This document shows positions 17,468 to 26,684 of a stretch of DNA of 64,000 nucleotides, piece by piece. The position numbers and the translations under genes were made by a program. Positions within the stretch are counted from its first letter, which is position 1. The number at the start of each line of letters is the position of its first letter. Where the stretch lies: contig LR632930.1 in assembly GCA_902167325.1 (NCBI GenBank), positions 124,001 through 188,000 of the forward strand. The letters run 5' to 3'. The DNA comes from Chitinophaga pinensis (GTDB lineage Bacteria > Bacteroidota > Bacteroidia > Chitinophagales > Chitinophagaceae). The notes under the pieces were generated by a model. The model worked only from the letters and a program-made list of their open reading frames with translations. It was not told the DNA's origin and did no database searches.

Positions 17468-19744
17468 TTATCCGGCACCTCCCGCACGCAGCAAATAGCT
17501 GCAATTCAATACCTTCTCCGCCAGATCCTCCCCGGTATAGAAATAATGATTCGAAGCCTCAAATCCCAAAGTGGAATTCTTCCGCTGCAAAGCCAGCATC
17601 CGCTTCGCCAGCTCTAATTCATCGCGTAGTAAAGCCTCTACCTGCGCAGGAGCCGCCTGCCCGTCTCTCAGCGCAATGTACTCGCACTGGTTGGCCGCAC
17701 TCCGGAAATGCACCGCCACCGTTTCCGCCACCTCCATTTCCCGGCGTAACAGCACCCGCTGCGCTGCCGTCAGCTCCACCCCTGCCACATCACCCTGCAG
17801 GGCCTGTAAACCGTCTGCAAACCCTGCAGCTATCTTCCGCAGCTGCGATACATATACATCCTGCGGGTAATGCCCCCGCCAGCGTGCCAGATCATCGTAA
17901 GGGATGCCCACCATCGTAGCCGTATACCCCGTAGCGCTGCCCCAGAGCAAGTTAGCCGGACCCGTTTGCATGGGTGAGAAGTACAGTCCGCCCCCGAAAG
18001 GGAACTCGCTGAATGCAGCACTGAACCGCTCCCATGCCTTCACCACTGCTGCCCCCGCAGCTCCATACCGCTCAGTTGCCACCTGTTCCATCGCATCCTC
18101 GGGTGTCAGTTTTGGATGGCTGCCAATGGCTGCTACAACGGCCAGGTTAGGGGAGGGATATCCGCCAAGCGTCCAGCCCAGCATCAGCCCGTCTACCTGC
18201 TCACCGCGCAGCTTTGCGGCATGTTCCGCCACATTGCGCATGGCCGGTATATAAGGTACTGCCGCAATCTCCCAGGTATTACCTGCCTGTATCTTTGCCA
18301 CCGTTCTGATCCCGGCGCGCCTTGCCGCCTCCCAATGTCCGCGTGCCCTTGGGCCTGGGCCTATCGCGGATATAGAATATTCACCTATTCTGCTCTTTAT
18401 TCCCCCCCTTTCAATAGCCACATCCCACTCGCTTACACTCATGAGCATCACCTCTTTGGGCAATGCGGGAATGATCTGCTGTCCCCATCCGGGCTGCCAT
18501 CCCCAGTCCCACACCACCAGCCCCGGCGCCTGTACTTCTCCTTCAAACTTCTGCGCTCCTGCACGGATACCTTTTGCATAGTTATTATTCAGTTCTGCTA
18601 TCACCGCAGGCCCGCCGCGCGGTCCGCAACGCGGGCAGGATGCACCCTGGTTGTGCGACCAGCAGTTGGTACGGTTCTCTGATGCCGTGATGGAAAAGAA
18701 GCCGCCCAGTCCGGGTGCCTGCCGCGTGATGGCCGCAAGTCCGTTACGCAGGTAGGCCTGCACATCGGGGTGACTGGTACATAAACTCGCCACACCACCC
18801 GCTTCGGCCCCTTTCAGCTTTGGGTACTTTTCGAAAAAAGACAGCGGCCAGGTACGTGGCTCGTTGAGGTATAAATATATTTTGATGCCATGGCCTGCCG
18901 CCCGGCTGATGAGCTTACGGAGCGTCCGCATCCGTTGTTCGTACCCCTCACTCTGAGAAGCATCCCAGGGGAAGGGCACCAGTTTATGTAATACGATATG
19001 CATCCACACACTATCCATCCCTGCAGCGGAAAGCCGTGCGAGGTAATGATCGGGATACGGATCGGCATGCTCATCCAGCAATGGATCGCCATAGAGTGCG
19101 AAATAGGAATAACCCAACCGTGGGGAAAAGCCCGTGGCGGGTAACTTTTGTGCGGATTCCGGAACCGGGGCGGAAAGCTCTTTAACGAAATGAAAAAGCG
19201 GCTCTTCTTCACGCGGCAACCCGTTCGGGAAGGCACGCTTCATCACCTCCCCTACCTGCCTTGTGGCGGCAGACGGTGCCTGGTATTGCACCGGAGGGCA
19301 CGACGGCTTGAAGCTCCCCAGTTTTTCATACAGGAAGTCATCTTCCCGCAGGGTAAACTCCAGCCGCTGATCGTCCCAGCCCAATAAATCTGTCAGCTGC
19401 GTACGGGGCAGCAAATGCCAGTTGCGGCGAATGATGGTGATGTAATTACGGTTCCAGACATCTTTACGGACGGGCAGCGGTTTATCCAGCCCCATCGCAA
19501 GGCCGGTTGCAAGAATGTTTTCAGGAGTAGTAGCTGCGAGGCGGGCAAGCACCGTATGTGGTACCAGCGACCAGTTTCGCCATACAAAGGCGTGATAGGT
19601 ATCAGGGAAATGCGGCAGCGAAAGGGCTGCCTTGTCGGTCAGCGGTGCCATGGCAGCAAAGGAGCGTTGCCAGTTCAGCAAAAAGCCGGCTGCTGCCAGC
19701 GACAGACTGCCGATGAATTTTCGGCGTGGAATATGATGTGACAT
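17468..19744 (-). CDS. Tat-exported protein with TIM-barrel-like domain, possible glycoside hydrolase
   Basis: This 758-residue protein has a twin-arginine signal (PRRKFIGSLSLAAAGFLL near residues 6-23). The central part, from about 215, looks like a TIM barrel of the GH20/GH-A kind: YPDHYLARLSAAGMDSVWMHI, then HGIKIYLYLNEP, LGGFFSITASENRTNC and LVVWDWGWQPGWGQ, which carry acidic residues at strand ends. A CPRC pair sits near residue 375, and the C-terminal third is helical. I cannot assign a GH family. It is a single-gene unit, 62 nt downstream of a 2-hydroxyacid dehydrogenase gene. A role in periplasmic glycan degradation is inferred from the fold impression and from the SusCD and sulfatase neighbours. 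Confidence 0.65.
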   Translation of the reverse strand: MSHHIPRRKFIGSLSLAAAGFLLNWQRSFAAMAPLTDKAALSLPHFPDTYHAFVWRNWSLVPHTVLARLAATTPENILATGLAMGLDKPLPVRKDVWNRNYITIIRRNWHLLPRTQLTDLLGWDDQRLEFTLREDDFLYEKLGSFKPSCPPVQYQAPSAATRQVGEVMKRAFPNGLPREEEPLFHFVKELSAPVPESAQKLPATGFSPRLGYSYFALYGDPLLDEHADPYPDHYLARLSAAGMDSVWMHIVLHKLVPFPWDASQSEGYEQRMRTLRKLISRAAGHGIKIYLYLNEPRTWPLSFFEKYPKLKGAEAGGVASLCTSHPDVQAYLRNGLAAITRQAPGLGGFFSITASENRTNCWSHNQGASCPRCGPRGGPAVIAELNNNYAKGIRAGAQKFEGEVQAPGLVVWDWGWQPGWGQQIIPALPKEVMLMSVSEWDVAIERGGIKSRIGEYSISAIGPGPRARGHWEAARRAGIRTVAKIQAGNTWEIAAVPYIPAMRNVAEHAAKLRGEQVDGLMLGWTLGGYPSPNLAVVAAIGSHPKLTPEDAMEQVATERYGAAGAAVVKAWERFSAAFSEFPFGGGLYFSPMQTGPANLLWGSATGYTATMVGIPYDDLARWRGHYPQDVYVSQLRKIAAGFADGLQALQGDVAGVELTAAQRVLLRREMEVAETVAVHFRSAANQCEYIALRDGQAAPAQVEALLRDELELAKRMLALQRKNSTLGFEASNHYFYTGEDLAEKVLNCSYLLRAGGAG

Positions 19745-19806
19745 AACGGGAACGTGGAATCTTGTCCCATAATACTATATTTCCATCGTTATTCATAGTA
19801 TAGCCG

Positions 19807-20775
19807 TTAGCGTACCGGATGAATGGGATGCGGAAGCGGTTCGCCTTTCAACCCTGCGATGATATTCTCCGCTGCCATACGCGCCATCCCGCCACGGGCC
19901 TCTTCCGTTGCCGACCCTATGTGCGGCAGCACGGCTACATTAGGCAATTGCAGCAACAGATTATGCTTATCCATCGGCTCGGGATTGGTAACATCGAGTC
20001 CGGCGCCCCAGATCCTGTGTCCGCGTAAAGCTTCCAGCAGATCATTCTCGTTATGCATGGTTCCCCGTGCAGCATTGATGAAGATCGCTGTTGGTTTCAT
20101 CTGCCGGAATGCGGCAGCATTAAACATACCCGCCGTTTGCGGTGTAAGCGCTGCATGCACACTCAGAACATCGCTCTGGGCAAGCAATTCTTCGAAGCTG
20201 ACGTACTTTGCTCCCAATGCTTTTTCCGCAGCTTCGTTCCTTTTTCGGTTGTGATATATAACCGGCATATCAAAAGCACCACGGCATTTGCGGGCCAGTG
20301 CCGTGCCAATGCCTCCCATACCAAAAACGCCAAGGGTACGCCCGTTTAGCTCCATGCCCAGATTGGCGGTAGGATCGAAAAATCCCCACTCCCCTTTCTC
20401 TATCGTTTTATGCATGTAAAACGCCTTCCGCGCTACGGCCAGCATAAGCAGGAATGCCGTATCTGCCGTGGCATTACTCAGTACACCCGGCGTATTACCT
20501 ACCGGGATGTTCAATGCTGCCGCCGTATCCACGTCCAGGTTGTCGTACCCGGCAGACATGAGGGCGATCACTTTCAAATGCCTGCACGCCTGCAGGAAAT
20601 CCGCGTTCAGCTTATTACCGCCCACACTCAGCAGGGCATCATGTTCCCTGCATCCGGCAATCAGCTCGTCCGGGGTAAGGTTGCGCTTCTCCGTATGCTC
20701 CGTATAAGCTATGCCTGCATCGCGCAACAGCTGCAATCCTGATTCGGGTATATGCCGGGTGATGAATACTTTCAT
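19807..20775 (-). CDS. D-isomer-specific 2-hydroxyacid dehydrogenase (glyoxylate/hydroxypyruvate reductase-like)
   Basis: This 322-residue cytoplasmic NAD(P)-dependent reductase has the family order: an N-terminal catalytic half, the Rossmann motif GMGGIGTALARKC, then the catalytic trio in INAARGTMHNE (Arg), VTNPEP (Glu) and LPHIGSAT (His). The residues after beta-2 read HNRKRNE; the arginines there favour NADP(H), as in GhrB-type enzymes. It interconverts a 2-keto acid such as glyoxylate, hydroxypyruvate or 2-ketogluconate with the hydroxyacid. It is divergent from the aldo/keto reductase gene and lies 62 nt before the Tat-exported protein gene, a setting that fits sugar catabolism. Confidence 0.92.
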   Translation of the reverse strand: MKVFITRHIPESGLQLLRDAGIAYTEHTEKRNLTPDELIAGCREHDALLSVGGNKLNADFLQACRHLKVIALMSAGYDNLDVDTAAALNIPVGNTPGVLSNATADTAFLLMLAVARKAFYMHKTIEKGEWGFFDPTANLGMELNGRTLGVFGMGGIGTALARKCRGAFDMPVIYHNRKRNEAAEKALGAKYVSFEELLAQSDVLSVHAALTPQTAGMFNAAAFRQMKPTAIFINAARGTMHNENDLLEALRGHRIWGAGLDVTNPEPMDKHNLLLQLPNVAVLPHIGSATEEARGGMARMAAENIIAGLKGEPLPHPIHPVR

Positions 20776-20846
20776 GGGATGATATTTGATAAGTGTTTAA
20801 ACATTTTACCGCAAATTAAGTTTTAGCTTTATACCCCCTAAAAATC

Positions 20847-21803
20847 ATGCTCATGGAAAAACGAACACTGGGAACTACCGGCCTTTACATTGCCCCGCTG
20901 ATGTTCGGCGGCAATGTATTTGGCTGGACGGCCGACGAGCAAATGTCGTTCAAACTGCTGGACGCATTTACAGATGCAGGATTTAATGCTGTAGATACTG
21001 CAGACACCTACTCCCGCTGGGCACCCGGCAATAGTCCCGGCACATCGGAACGGGTGATCGGCAAATGGCTTTCCCAATCAGGGAAGCGCAATAAGATCGT
21101 ACTGGCCACCAAAGTTGGCGGTGTGATCAGCGAAGATAAGAAAGGACTGCGCAAAGCATACATCCTCGAAGCTGTGGAAGACTCCCTCCGGAGGCTTCAG
21201 ACAGATTACATCGACCTCTACCAATCGCACTACGACGATCCGGAAACGCCCATAGAGGAAACGCTCGAAGCTTTTGACATCCTTGTACGCTCCGGGAAAG
21301 TACGCCACATCGGCACCAGCAACATGACGCACCCGCGTATTGTGGCAACCGCCGCCATCAGTATGGATAAGGGCTATCCTGCTTACCAGACCCTCCAGCC
21401 GGAATACAACCTGCACGACCGTGAAAAATACGAAACTGAATATGCCACCTATGCTGCACAACATAACCTTGGCGTAATTCCATATTTCTCGCTTGCCAGC
21501 GGATTCCTCACCGGCAAATACCGTTCAGAAACAGATGTGGCCAACAGCCCCCGCGCAAAGTTCCTCGGTAAATATTTCAACGAACGCGGCACCCGCATCC
21601 TCTCCGCGCTGGATGAAGTGGCGGCCAAACATCAGGTGAAACCCGGTATGGTAGCCATAGTGTGGGTTAAAAACCGCCCCACTATCACTGCGCCCATCGC
21701 CAGCGTCACCAACCTGCAGCAGCTGGATGAACTCATCCGCGCCATATCACTTCAACTGGATATAGACGATATGCAGCTGCTCAATAATGCCAGTGCTTTC
21801 TGA
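20847..21803 (+). CDS. Aldo/keto reductase
   Basis: This 318-residue (alpha/beta)8 NADPH-dependent oxidoreductase shows the catalytic tetrad: Asp50 and Tyr55 in AVDTADTYS, Lys89 in LATKVGG, and His128 in LYQSHYDD. The C-terminal cofactor-binding region includes ITAPIASVTNLQQLDELI. It resembles the YajO/Tas-like AKR group acting on carbonyls or sugars. An ATG two codons downstream (20853, MEKRTLG) is an equally good start. It is divergent from the hydroxyacid dehydrogenase gene, with only about 70 bp between them, and it ends before a strong bidirectional terminator. Confidence 0.93.
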   Translation: MLMEKRTLGTTGLYIAPLMFGGNVFGWTADEQMSFKLLDAFTDAGFNAVDTADTYSRWAPGNSPGTSERVIGKWLSQSGKRNKIVLATKVGGVISEDKKGLRKAYILEAVEDSLRRLQTDYIDLYQSHYDDPETPIEETLEAFDILVRSGKVRHIGTSNMTHPRIVATAAISMDKGYPAYQTLQPEYNLHDREKYETEYATYAAQHNLGVIPYFSLASGFLTGKYRSETDVANSPRAKFLGKYFNERGTRILSALDEVAAKHQVKPGMVAIVWVKNRPTITAPIASVTNLQQLDELIRAISLQLDIDDMQLLNNASAF

Positions 21804-21819
21804 TTTTCATTTTCTCCTA

Positions 21820-21866
21820 CATATGCAAACGGCCCGGAGCGCATTGCTCCGGGCCGTTTGCATATG
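21820..21866. terminator. Bidirectional terminator, 21-bp perfect stem
   Basis: A perfect 21-bp inverted repeat (21820-21840 paired with 21846-21866, core CGGCCCGGAGC/GCTCCGGGCCG) encloses a GCATT loop. It lies between the convergent aldo/keto reductase and sulfatase genes. There is no long T run on either side, but the stem is very stable. Confidence 0.85.
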
Positions 21867-21877
21867 ATCATACTGTA

Positions 21878-23383
21878 TTAACGCGTTTGCTTCGCTTCCT
21901 TCAACCGTTCCAGCTCAGCCGCCATGGCTTTTACTTTATCGGGATGCTGCGCTGCGAGGTTCTGCCGCTCGCCAATATCGCTGCGGAGGTTATACAGCTG
22001 CGGCGCCTCATCGTTGCCGGATTCGATGTTCACTTCCTTCATTAGTTTTACTCCTTTGGAGGGAGTGATATACTTCCAGTCGCCCTGCACCAGCGAGAGC
22101 GAACCGCCCTGTAATATCACCCATGATCTGCCCTGTGCTTTTTTACCCAGCATGGCCGGCAACAGATCATGACTATCAGGAGCCGCATCCGCAGGCAGCT
22201 CTTGCCCCGTCAGCTTCGCGAAGGTGGCGTAGAGGTCTACCTGGCTGAGCAGTGCATCAGACGTGCCGCTTTTAACCATTCCCGGCCAGCTCACGATCCA
22301 GGGTACGCGGGTGCCGCCTTCAAATGCACTGTACTTTCCGCCACGCAGCGGTCCGGCAGGCTGGTGACCATTTTGCTGTGTTACCGCATCATCCACATAC
22401 CCGTCATCGAGTACGGGACCGTTATCACTGGAGAACATAACGATCGTGTTCTTCTCCAGTCCCAGCTGGCGGAGTTTATCCATCAGCCGGCCAACGCTCC
22501 AGTCCATTTGCAGAATGGCATCTCCACGGTAGCCCAGGCCGCTTTTGCCTTTGAAGGCGGTGGCGGGCATGCGGGGAACGTGAATATCGCTCAGGTTGAA
22601 GCAGAGGAAGAAAGGCTTTTTGCGGTTGGCTTCCATGAATTCAATGGCCTTGTCAGTAAATGCGTAGGCGATCTCTTCATCCGTCCACCGGGCACGTGTT
22701 CCGCCTTTCATCCAGCCGATGCGGCCGATGCCGTTCACGATGGTATTGTTATGCCCGTGGGAAGCGGGCATTTTAAGCAGTTCGGGGTTTTCTTTCCCGG
22801 TAGGCTCATTGCCTACCTTTTCCTTGTAATTAACTTCTATGGGATCGTTGGGATCGGCACCAATGATGCGCTGATTTTCAACGAACACGGTGGGCACACG
22901 GTCTGCCGTGGCGGGGAAGAAAAATGCGTAGTTAAAACCCACATCGTTAGGACCGGGGCGGATATCGCTGTTCCAGTTGATAGGCGACCCGTCGCCCAGC
23001 CCAAGATGCCACTTCCCGACCAGTGCGGTTTGGTACCCTGCCTGCTGCATCATGGATGCGAGGGTGGGAGAACCGGGCGGGATGATCATGGCTGCGTTAC
23101 CGGGCAGTACGCCGGTACCTGTTTTCCGCCAGGGGTAGCGGCCCGTCAGCATCGCGAAGCGCGAAGGCGTGCAGGTGGCGGAAGTGGTGTGGCCATTGGT
23201 AAAACGGATACCGTTTTTAGCCAGCGCATCGATGTGCGGCGTCTTCACTTTGGTGGCGCCATAACAGCTCAGGTCACCATATCCCACATCGTCTGCATAA
23301 ATGATAATGACATTCGGCCGCTGCTGGGCGTACACGCTTCCACCCATACAGCCGCATAATAACAAAAAGAGTAACCGTTTCAT
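21878..23383 (-). CDS. Sulfatase (formylglycine-dependent, arylsulfatase-like)
   Basis: This 501-residue exported enzyme has a signal peptide (about 1-20, ending VYAQ). The catalytic signature C71-T-P-S-R75 (TTSATCTPSRFAMLTGRYPW) is the cysteine-type sulfatase site, matured to formylglycine. Metal-binding residues are visible in YADDVGYGDLS near 30 and in SSDNGPVLDDG. Other family blocks are VGKWHLGLG and RGGKYSAFEGGTRVPWIVSWPG. It would remove sulfate esters from a polysaccharide or aryl substrate in the periplasm. The position near the SusCD loci hints at sulfated glycan use, but no kin of specific subfamilies can be read by eye. Confidence 0.94.
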   Translation of the reverse strand: MKRLLFLLLCGCMGGSVYAQQRPNVIIIYADDVGYGDLSCYGATKVKTPHIDALAKNGIRFTNGHTTSATCTPSRFAMLTGRYPWRKTGTGVLPGNAAMIIPPGSPTLASMMQQAGYQTALVGKWHLGLGDGSPINWNSDIRPGPNDVGFNYAFFFPATADRVPTVFVENQRIIGADPNDPIEVNYKEKVGNEPTGKENPELLKMPASHGHNNTIVNGIGRIGWMKGGTRARWTDEEIAYAFTDKAIEFMEANRKKPFFLCFNLSDIHVPRMPATAFKGKSGLGYRGDAILQMDWSVGRLMDKLRQLGLEKNTIVMFSSDNGPVLDDGYVDDAVTQQNGHQPAGPLRGGKYSAFEGGTRVPWIVSWPGMVKSGTSDALLSQVDLYATFAKLTGQELPADAAPDSHDLLPAMLGKKAQGRSWVILQGGSLSLVQGDWKYITPSKGVKLMKEVNIESGNDEAPQLYNLRSDIGERQNLAAQHPDKVKAMAAELERLKEAKQTR

Positions 23384-23531
23384 GCGGATAGAATTGTTCA
23401 GGCAGCAATCTTACTCAATAATTCCCCATAATTCAACTTAAAATGAGTAAATTGATAGAGATATGCGGCGGGCGATAAACAAATGCATTTATTACCTTAT
23501 GCGAGTATAGCCTCTTGAAACTGTCTACCGT

Positions 23532-23930
23532 ATGACCACATCTTTACCCAAACTTTTACTGATCGACGATGATGCTGACGACCAGGAGATCTTCCTGTCG
23601 GCACTGGCATTCATTGACAATTCGATCCCTTGCACAATTGCCGCCAACGGGCATGAAGGCATTCAACACCTTTCTGCCGGAGGAACATTGCCTGACCTGA
23701 TTTTCCTGGATCTGAACATGCCGGTAATGAATGGCATGCAATTTTTACAGGAGCTGAAAGCAAGCCCCCTTACGAAGGACGTTCCCGTCATCATTTATTC
23801 CACCGCATCCGACCAGCAAACTATCCGGCAGGCGCTGGATCTCGGAGCGTTTCAGTTTTACACCAAGCCGGAAAAGTTCTCTGAGCTGGTAAGCATGCTG
23901 CACGGCCTGCTGTACCCTGCCACCCGTTAA
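23532..23930 (+). CDS. Stand-alone response regulator receiver protein (CheY-like)
   Basis: This 132-residue protein consists only of a receiver domain. The acidic pocket is IDDDADD (Asp12/Asp13), the phosphoacceptor is Asp60 in IFLDLNMPVMNG, followed by a Ser/Thr switch in IIYSTAS and the conserved Lys in FYTKPEKF. There is no output domain. Such single-domain regulators of Bacteroidetes (Rcp1-like) receive phosphate from bacteriophytochrome-type or hybrid kinases. No kinase gene is adjacent; the nearest one is the hybrid kinase 5 kb downstream. It is the first plus-strand gene after the divergent sulfatase gene. Confidence 0.93.
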   Translation: MTTSLPKLLLIDDDADDQEIFLSALAFIDNSIPCTIAANGHEGIQHLSAGGTLPDLIFLDLNMPVMNGMQFLQELKASPLTKDVPVIIYSTASDQQTIRQALDLGAFQFYTKPEKFSELVSMLHGLLYPATR

Positions 23931-24032
23931 TTTTCCATATCCGCACTTTTTTGCCATTCTGCCTGACTACATGCGTAAGCGAGCAACCGCTTGTACGGAA
24001 TTTCCGTATCCCGATTGTCCAAATACCTTTGC

Positions 24033-26669
24033 ATGAAGCACCTGTCGCTCCTGATGCTGATACTGGCCATTTCACTAGGCCTTCGCGCGGATCATATCAC
24101 CGGCGGGGAAATGTATTATACTTTGGTATCTAAATCAGGCGGCTCCTCCACTTACCGTGTTACCCTTAAACAGTTCCGCAGCTGCGGAACACCCGGCAGG
24201 AATTTCTACAACCCCATCTACATCGGTGTTTTCCGCCGCGGGAACAATGAAAAGTTCCAGGAACTGAATGTTCCGCTGACATATGAGGAACAGATCAGCC
24301 ATACCAGCACCGACCCCTGCATTACACGCCCGCCGCTGGTTTGCTACTTCGTTGGGTATTGGGATTTTAATGTTACCGTTCCTGACTCGCCCGATGGCTA
24401 CATTATCACTTCGCAGGTTACCTTCAGGGTAGATGCTATTAACAACCTCATGCAGGGTTATGGCCGCATCGGCGCCACTTATACTGCCGAAATACCCGGC
24501 AATGCGCAGCATGCAACCGGACCCACCAATAGCAGCGCCCGCTTTACCGGCTCCGACCTGGTTACCGTTTGTGCCAATAACTCTTTCCAGTACAGCTTCG
24601 CCGCCAATGATACCGACGGCGACGATCTCCGGTATTACTTCTGTGAAGCCTGGCAAACAGTAGGATACTCCGGTGGTGGACCCGGCGGCGGAGGCCCGGG
24701 TGGCGGTGGCGGTAACCAGAGCCAGCCTCCGGTAGCACCTCCCTATGAAAGCGTGCCCTATGGGTTCGGTTTCAGTGAAAGCGCCCCGCTTGGCTCCCCC
24801 GTAACCATAGATCCGGTAACAGGCCTTATCACCGGTATTGCGCCCGATGTGGGGATCTATGTAGTAACGGTTTGTGTGCAGGAAATCCGCAACGGCATCG
24901 CCATCGCCACGCAGCGGAAAGACCTTCAGATCAACATCACCGGCTGCACCATTGCCGCAGCCACCCTCCTTCCCGAATACATGCTGTGCGGTAACTCGCA
25001 GCAGCTGGTTGTGGCCAACCAGTCTACCAGCCCCCTCATAGCCCGCTGGAACTGGGAGTTCCGCAATGCTGCCGGACAATTGGTATATGAATCTGCTTCG
25101 CAAACTGCAGACTTTACTTTCCCAATACCCGGAACATACACTGTAAAGCTGGCTACCAACCGCGGCCTCCAATGTCCGGACTCTACAGAAGCAACCGCAC
25201 TGGTATACCCCGGTTTCAACCCCGCCTTTTCATCTACCGGCAGTTGCATCGCCAACCCGGTCATCTTCAACGACCACACCACCTCCAGGTTCGGCACAGT
25301 AAATTTCTGGAACTGGGATTTCGGGGTAACATCTTCGCAAACAGACCGGTCATCGGACCAGCATACGCAATGGGCTTACCCTGCAAGGGGCCGGTATACC
25401 GTTACCCTCATTACGCATAACTCCGTTGGTTGCAAGGATACGCTGCAGCAACCGGTGGATATACTCGACAAGCCACCCATATTGCTGGCGTTCAGGGATA
25501 CGCTGATCTGTCCACCCGACCCGCTCACACTGCAGGCATCGGGAACAGGGGTATTCACCTGGTCGCCCACGGTGAATATGACCGGCGCGCAAACACCCAC
25601 GCCACGGGTGAATGTAACGGCCGACACGAAGTACTATGTAGACCTCGATCAGAACGGCTGCCTGAACCGTGATTCGGTGATGATACGCACCACCACCCAC
25701 GTGGCCCTGCAAATGCCTCCTGACACGGTAATTTGCCTCGGTGACACCATCAGGCTGCAACCACAGTCGAACGCATTGCGCTATTCCTGGACGCCTGCAA
25801 CGGGCCTTCTGTCACCTGCAGCTCCCGCACCATTGGTAAGCCCTCCGGGAGATACCCGGTATTTCCTCACGGCAGGCATCAGCGCCTGCACCGCCAGCGG
25901 GGATATATGGGTACGCACCGTACCATACCCTGTGGCCAGGGCAGGGAACGATACCATCATCTGCTTCGGTACACCGGCGCAGCTGCATGCATTGACAGAC
26001 GGCAGCGCCTTTACCTGGACTCCCACGCTGCCTGCCGTGTTAAACCCGCTGATACAGCCACCGTCAAGCACCGCATATGTTTTCACCGCTACTGACACAC
26101 GTGGGTGCCCCAAGCCCTCGCGTGATACTGTACTGGTTACCGTGTTACCCAAAGTACAGGCTTTCGCCGGGCGCGATACAGCTGTGGTTACCGGGCAGCC
26201 ATTACACCTTCAGGCATCGGGAGGCAGCAGTTACCTGTGGTCGCCGGCGGAAGGTATTTCAAATATCCGTATACCCAATCCCATCGCTGTATTCAGCAGG
26301 CCGGGCAGTGGCTACCGGATAAAAGTACTGGTACAGGATCAGGCAGGCTGTGCAGATTCCGCGTTCATACTGGTGAAGGTCTATAATACGCTGCCGCAGG
26401 TATTTGTTCCTACCGCCTTTACGCCGAATGGCGACGGCATCAACGACTGGTTGCGGCCTATCGGCGCGGGCATCAGTGAAATCCGCTTCTTCAGGGTGTA
26501 TAACCGGTGGGGGCAACTCGTATACAGCGGCAAAGAAAATAACCGTGGTTGGGATGGGCGCATCAATGGAGAGCTGCAGGGCAACGGTGTTTTTGTATGG
26601 CAGGTAAGTGCGGTGGATTTCCTCGGGGCCGACTTCTTCCTGAGCGGCACAGCCACCCTGTTACGATAA
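24033..26669 (+). CDS. Gliding-motility CHU_C-domain surface protein with PKD-like repeats
   Basis: The protein has 878 residues from the ATG at 24033, which opens a signal peptide (MKHLSLLMLILAISLGL). After an N-terminal region with cysteines comes a low-complexity Gly/Pro segment (GGGPGGGGPGGGGG, about residues 215-230). PKD-like domains follow (ARWNWEFRNAAG, FWNWDFGVTSS), then beta-sandwich repeats with repeating FTWSP/YLWSP motifs. The last 90 residues are the CHU_C or type-B sorting domain of type IX secretion (VFVPTAFTPNGDGINDWL, then FRVYNRWGQLVY, then WDGRING). It is predicted to be secreted by the T9SS and held at the surface, probably as an adhesin. The AraC regulator gene starts 15 nt after its stop. 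Confidence 0.93.
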   Translation: MKHLSLLMLILAISLGLRADHITGGEMYYTLVSKSGGSSTYRVTLKQFRSCGTPGRNFYNPIYIGVFRRGNNEKFQELNVPLTYEEQISHTSTDPCITRPPLVCYFVGYWDFNVTVPDSPDGYIITSQVTFRVDAINNLMQGYGRIGATYTAEIPGNAQHATGPTNSSARFTGSDLVTVCANNSFQYSFAANDTDGDDLRYYFCEAWQTVGYSGGGPGGGGPGGGGGNQSQPPVAPPYESVPYGFGFSESAPLGSPVTIDPVTGLITGIAPDVGIYVVTVCVQEIRNGIAIATQRKDLQINITGCTIAAATLLPEYMLCGNSQQLVVANQSTSPLIARWNWEFRNAAGQLVYESASQTADFTFPIPGTYTVKLATNRGLQCPDSTEATALVYPGFNPAFSSTGSCIANPVIFNDHTTSRFGTVNFWNWDFGVTSSQTDRSSDQHTQWAYPARGRYTVTLITHNSVGCKDTLQQPVDILDKPPILLAFRDTLICPPDPLTLQASGTGVFTWSPTVNMTGAQTPTPRVNVTADTKYYVDLDQNGCLNRDSVMIRTTTHVALQMPPDTVICLGDTIRLQPQSNALRYSWTPATGLLSPAAPAPLVSPPGDTRYFLTAGISACTASGDIWVRTVPYPVARAGNDTIICFGTPAQLHALTDGSAFTWTPTLPAVLNPLIQPPSSTAYVFTATDTRGCPKPSRDTVLVTVLPKVQAFAGRDTAVVTGQPLHLQASGGSSYLWSPAEGISNIRIPNPIAVFSRPGSGYRIKVLVQDQAGCADSAFILVKVYNTLPQVFVPTAFTPNGDGINDWLRPIGAGISEIRFFRVYNRWGQLVYSGKENNRGWDGRINGELQGNGVFVWQVSAVDFLGADFFLSGTATLLR

Positions 26670-26684
26670 CACTTATATTCGCAT

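Noticed and set aside
22169..23359. Plus-strand open frame of about 396 codons
   Set aside because: It is the antisense shadow of the sulfatase gene, and its composition is not protein-like.
24001..24031. TTTC-N19-TACCTTTG promoter match directly before the CHU_C ATG
   Set aside because: The -7 box ends 1 nt before the ATG, so the transcript would begin inside the gene. Kept only as a remark under the leaderless finding.
24135..25172. Minus-strand open frame inside the CHU_C protein gene
   Set aside because: The plus-strand gene has signal peptide, PKD and CHU_C domains. The opposite frame is a by-product of GC-rich codons.
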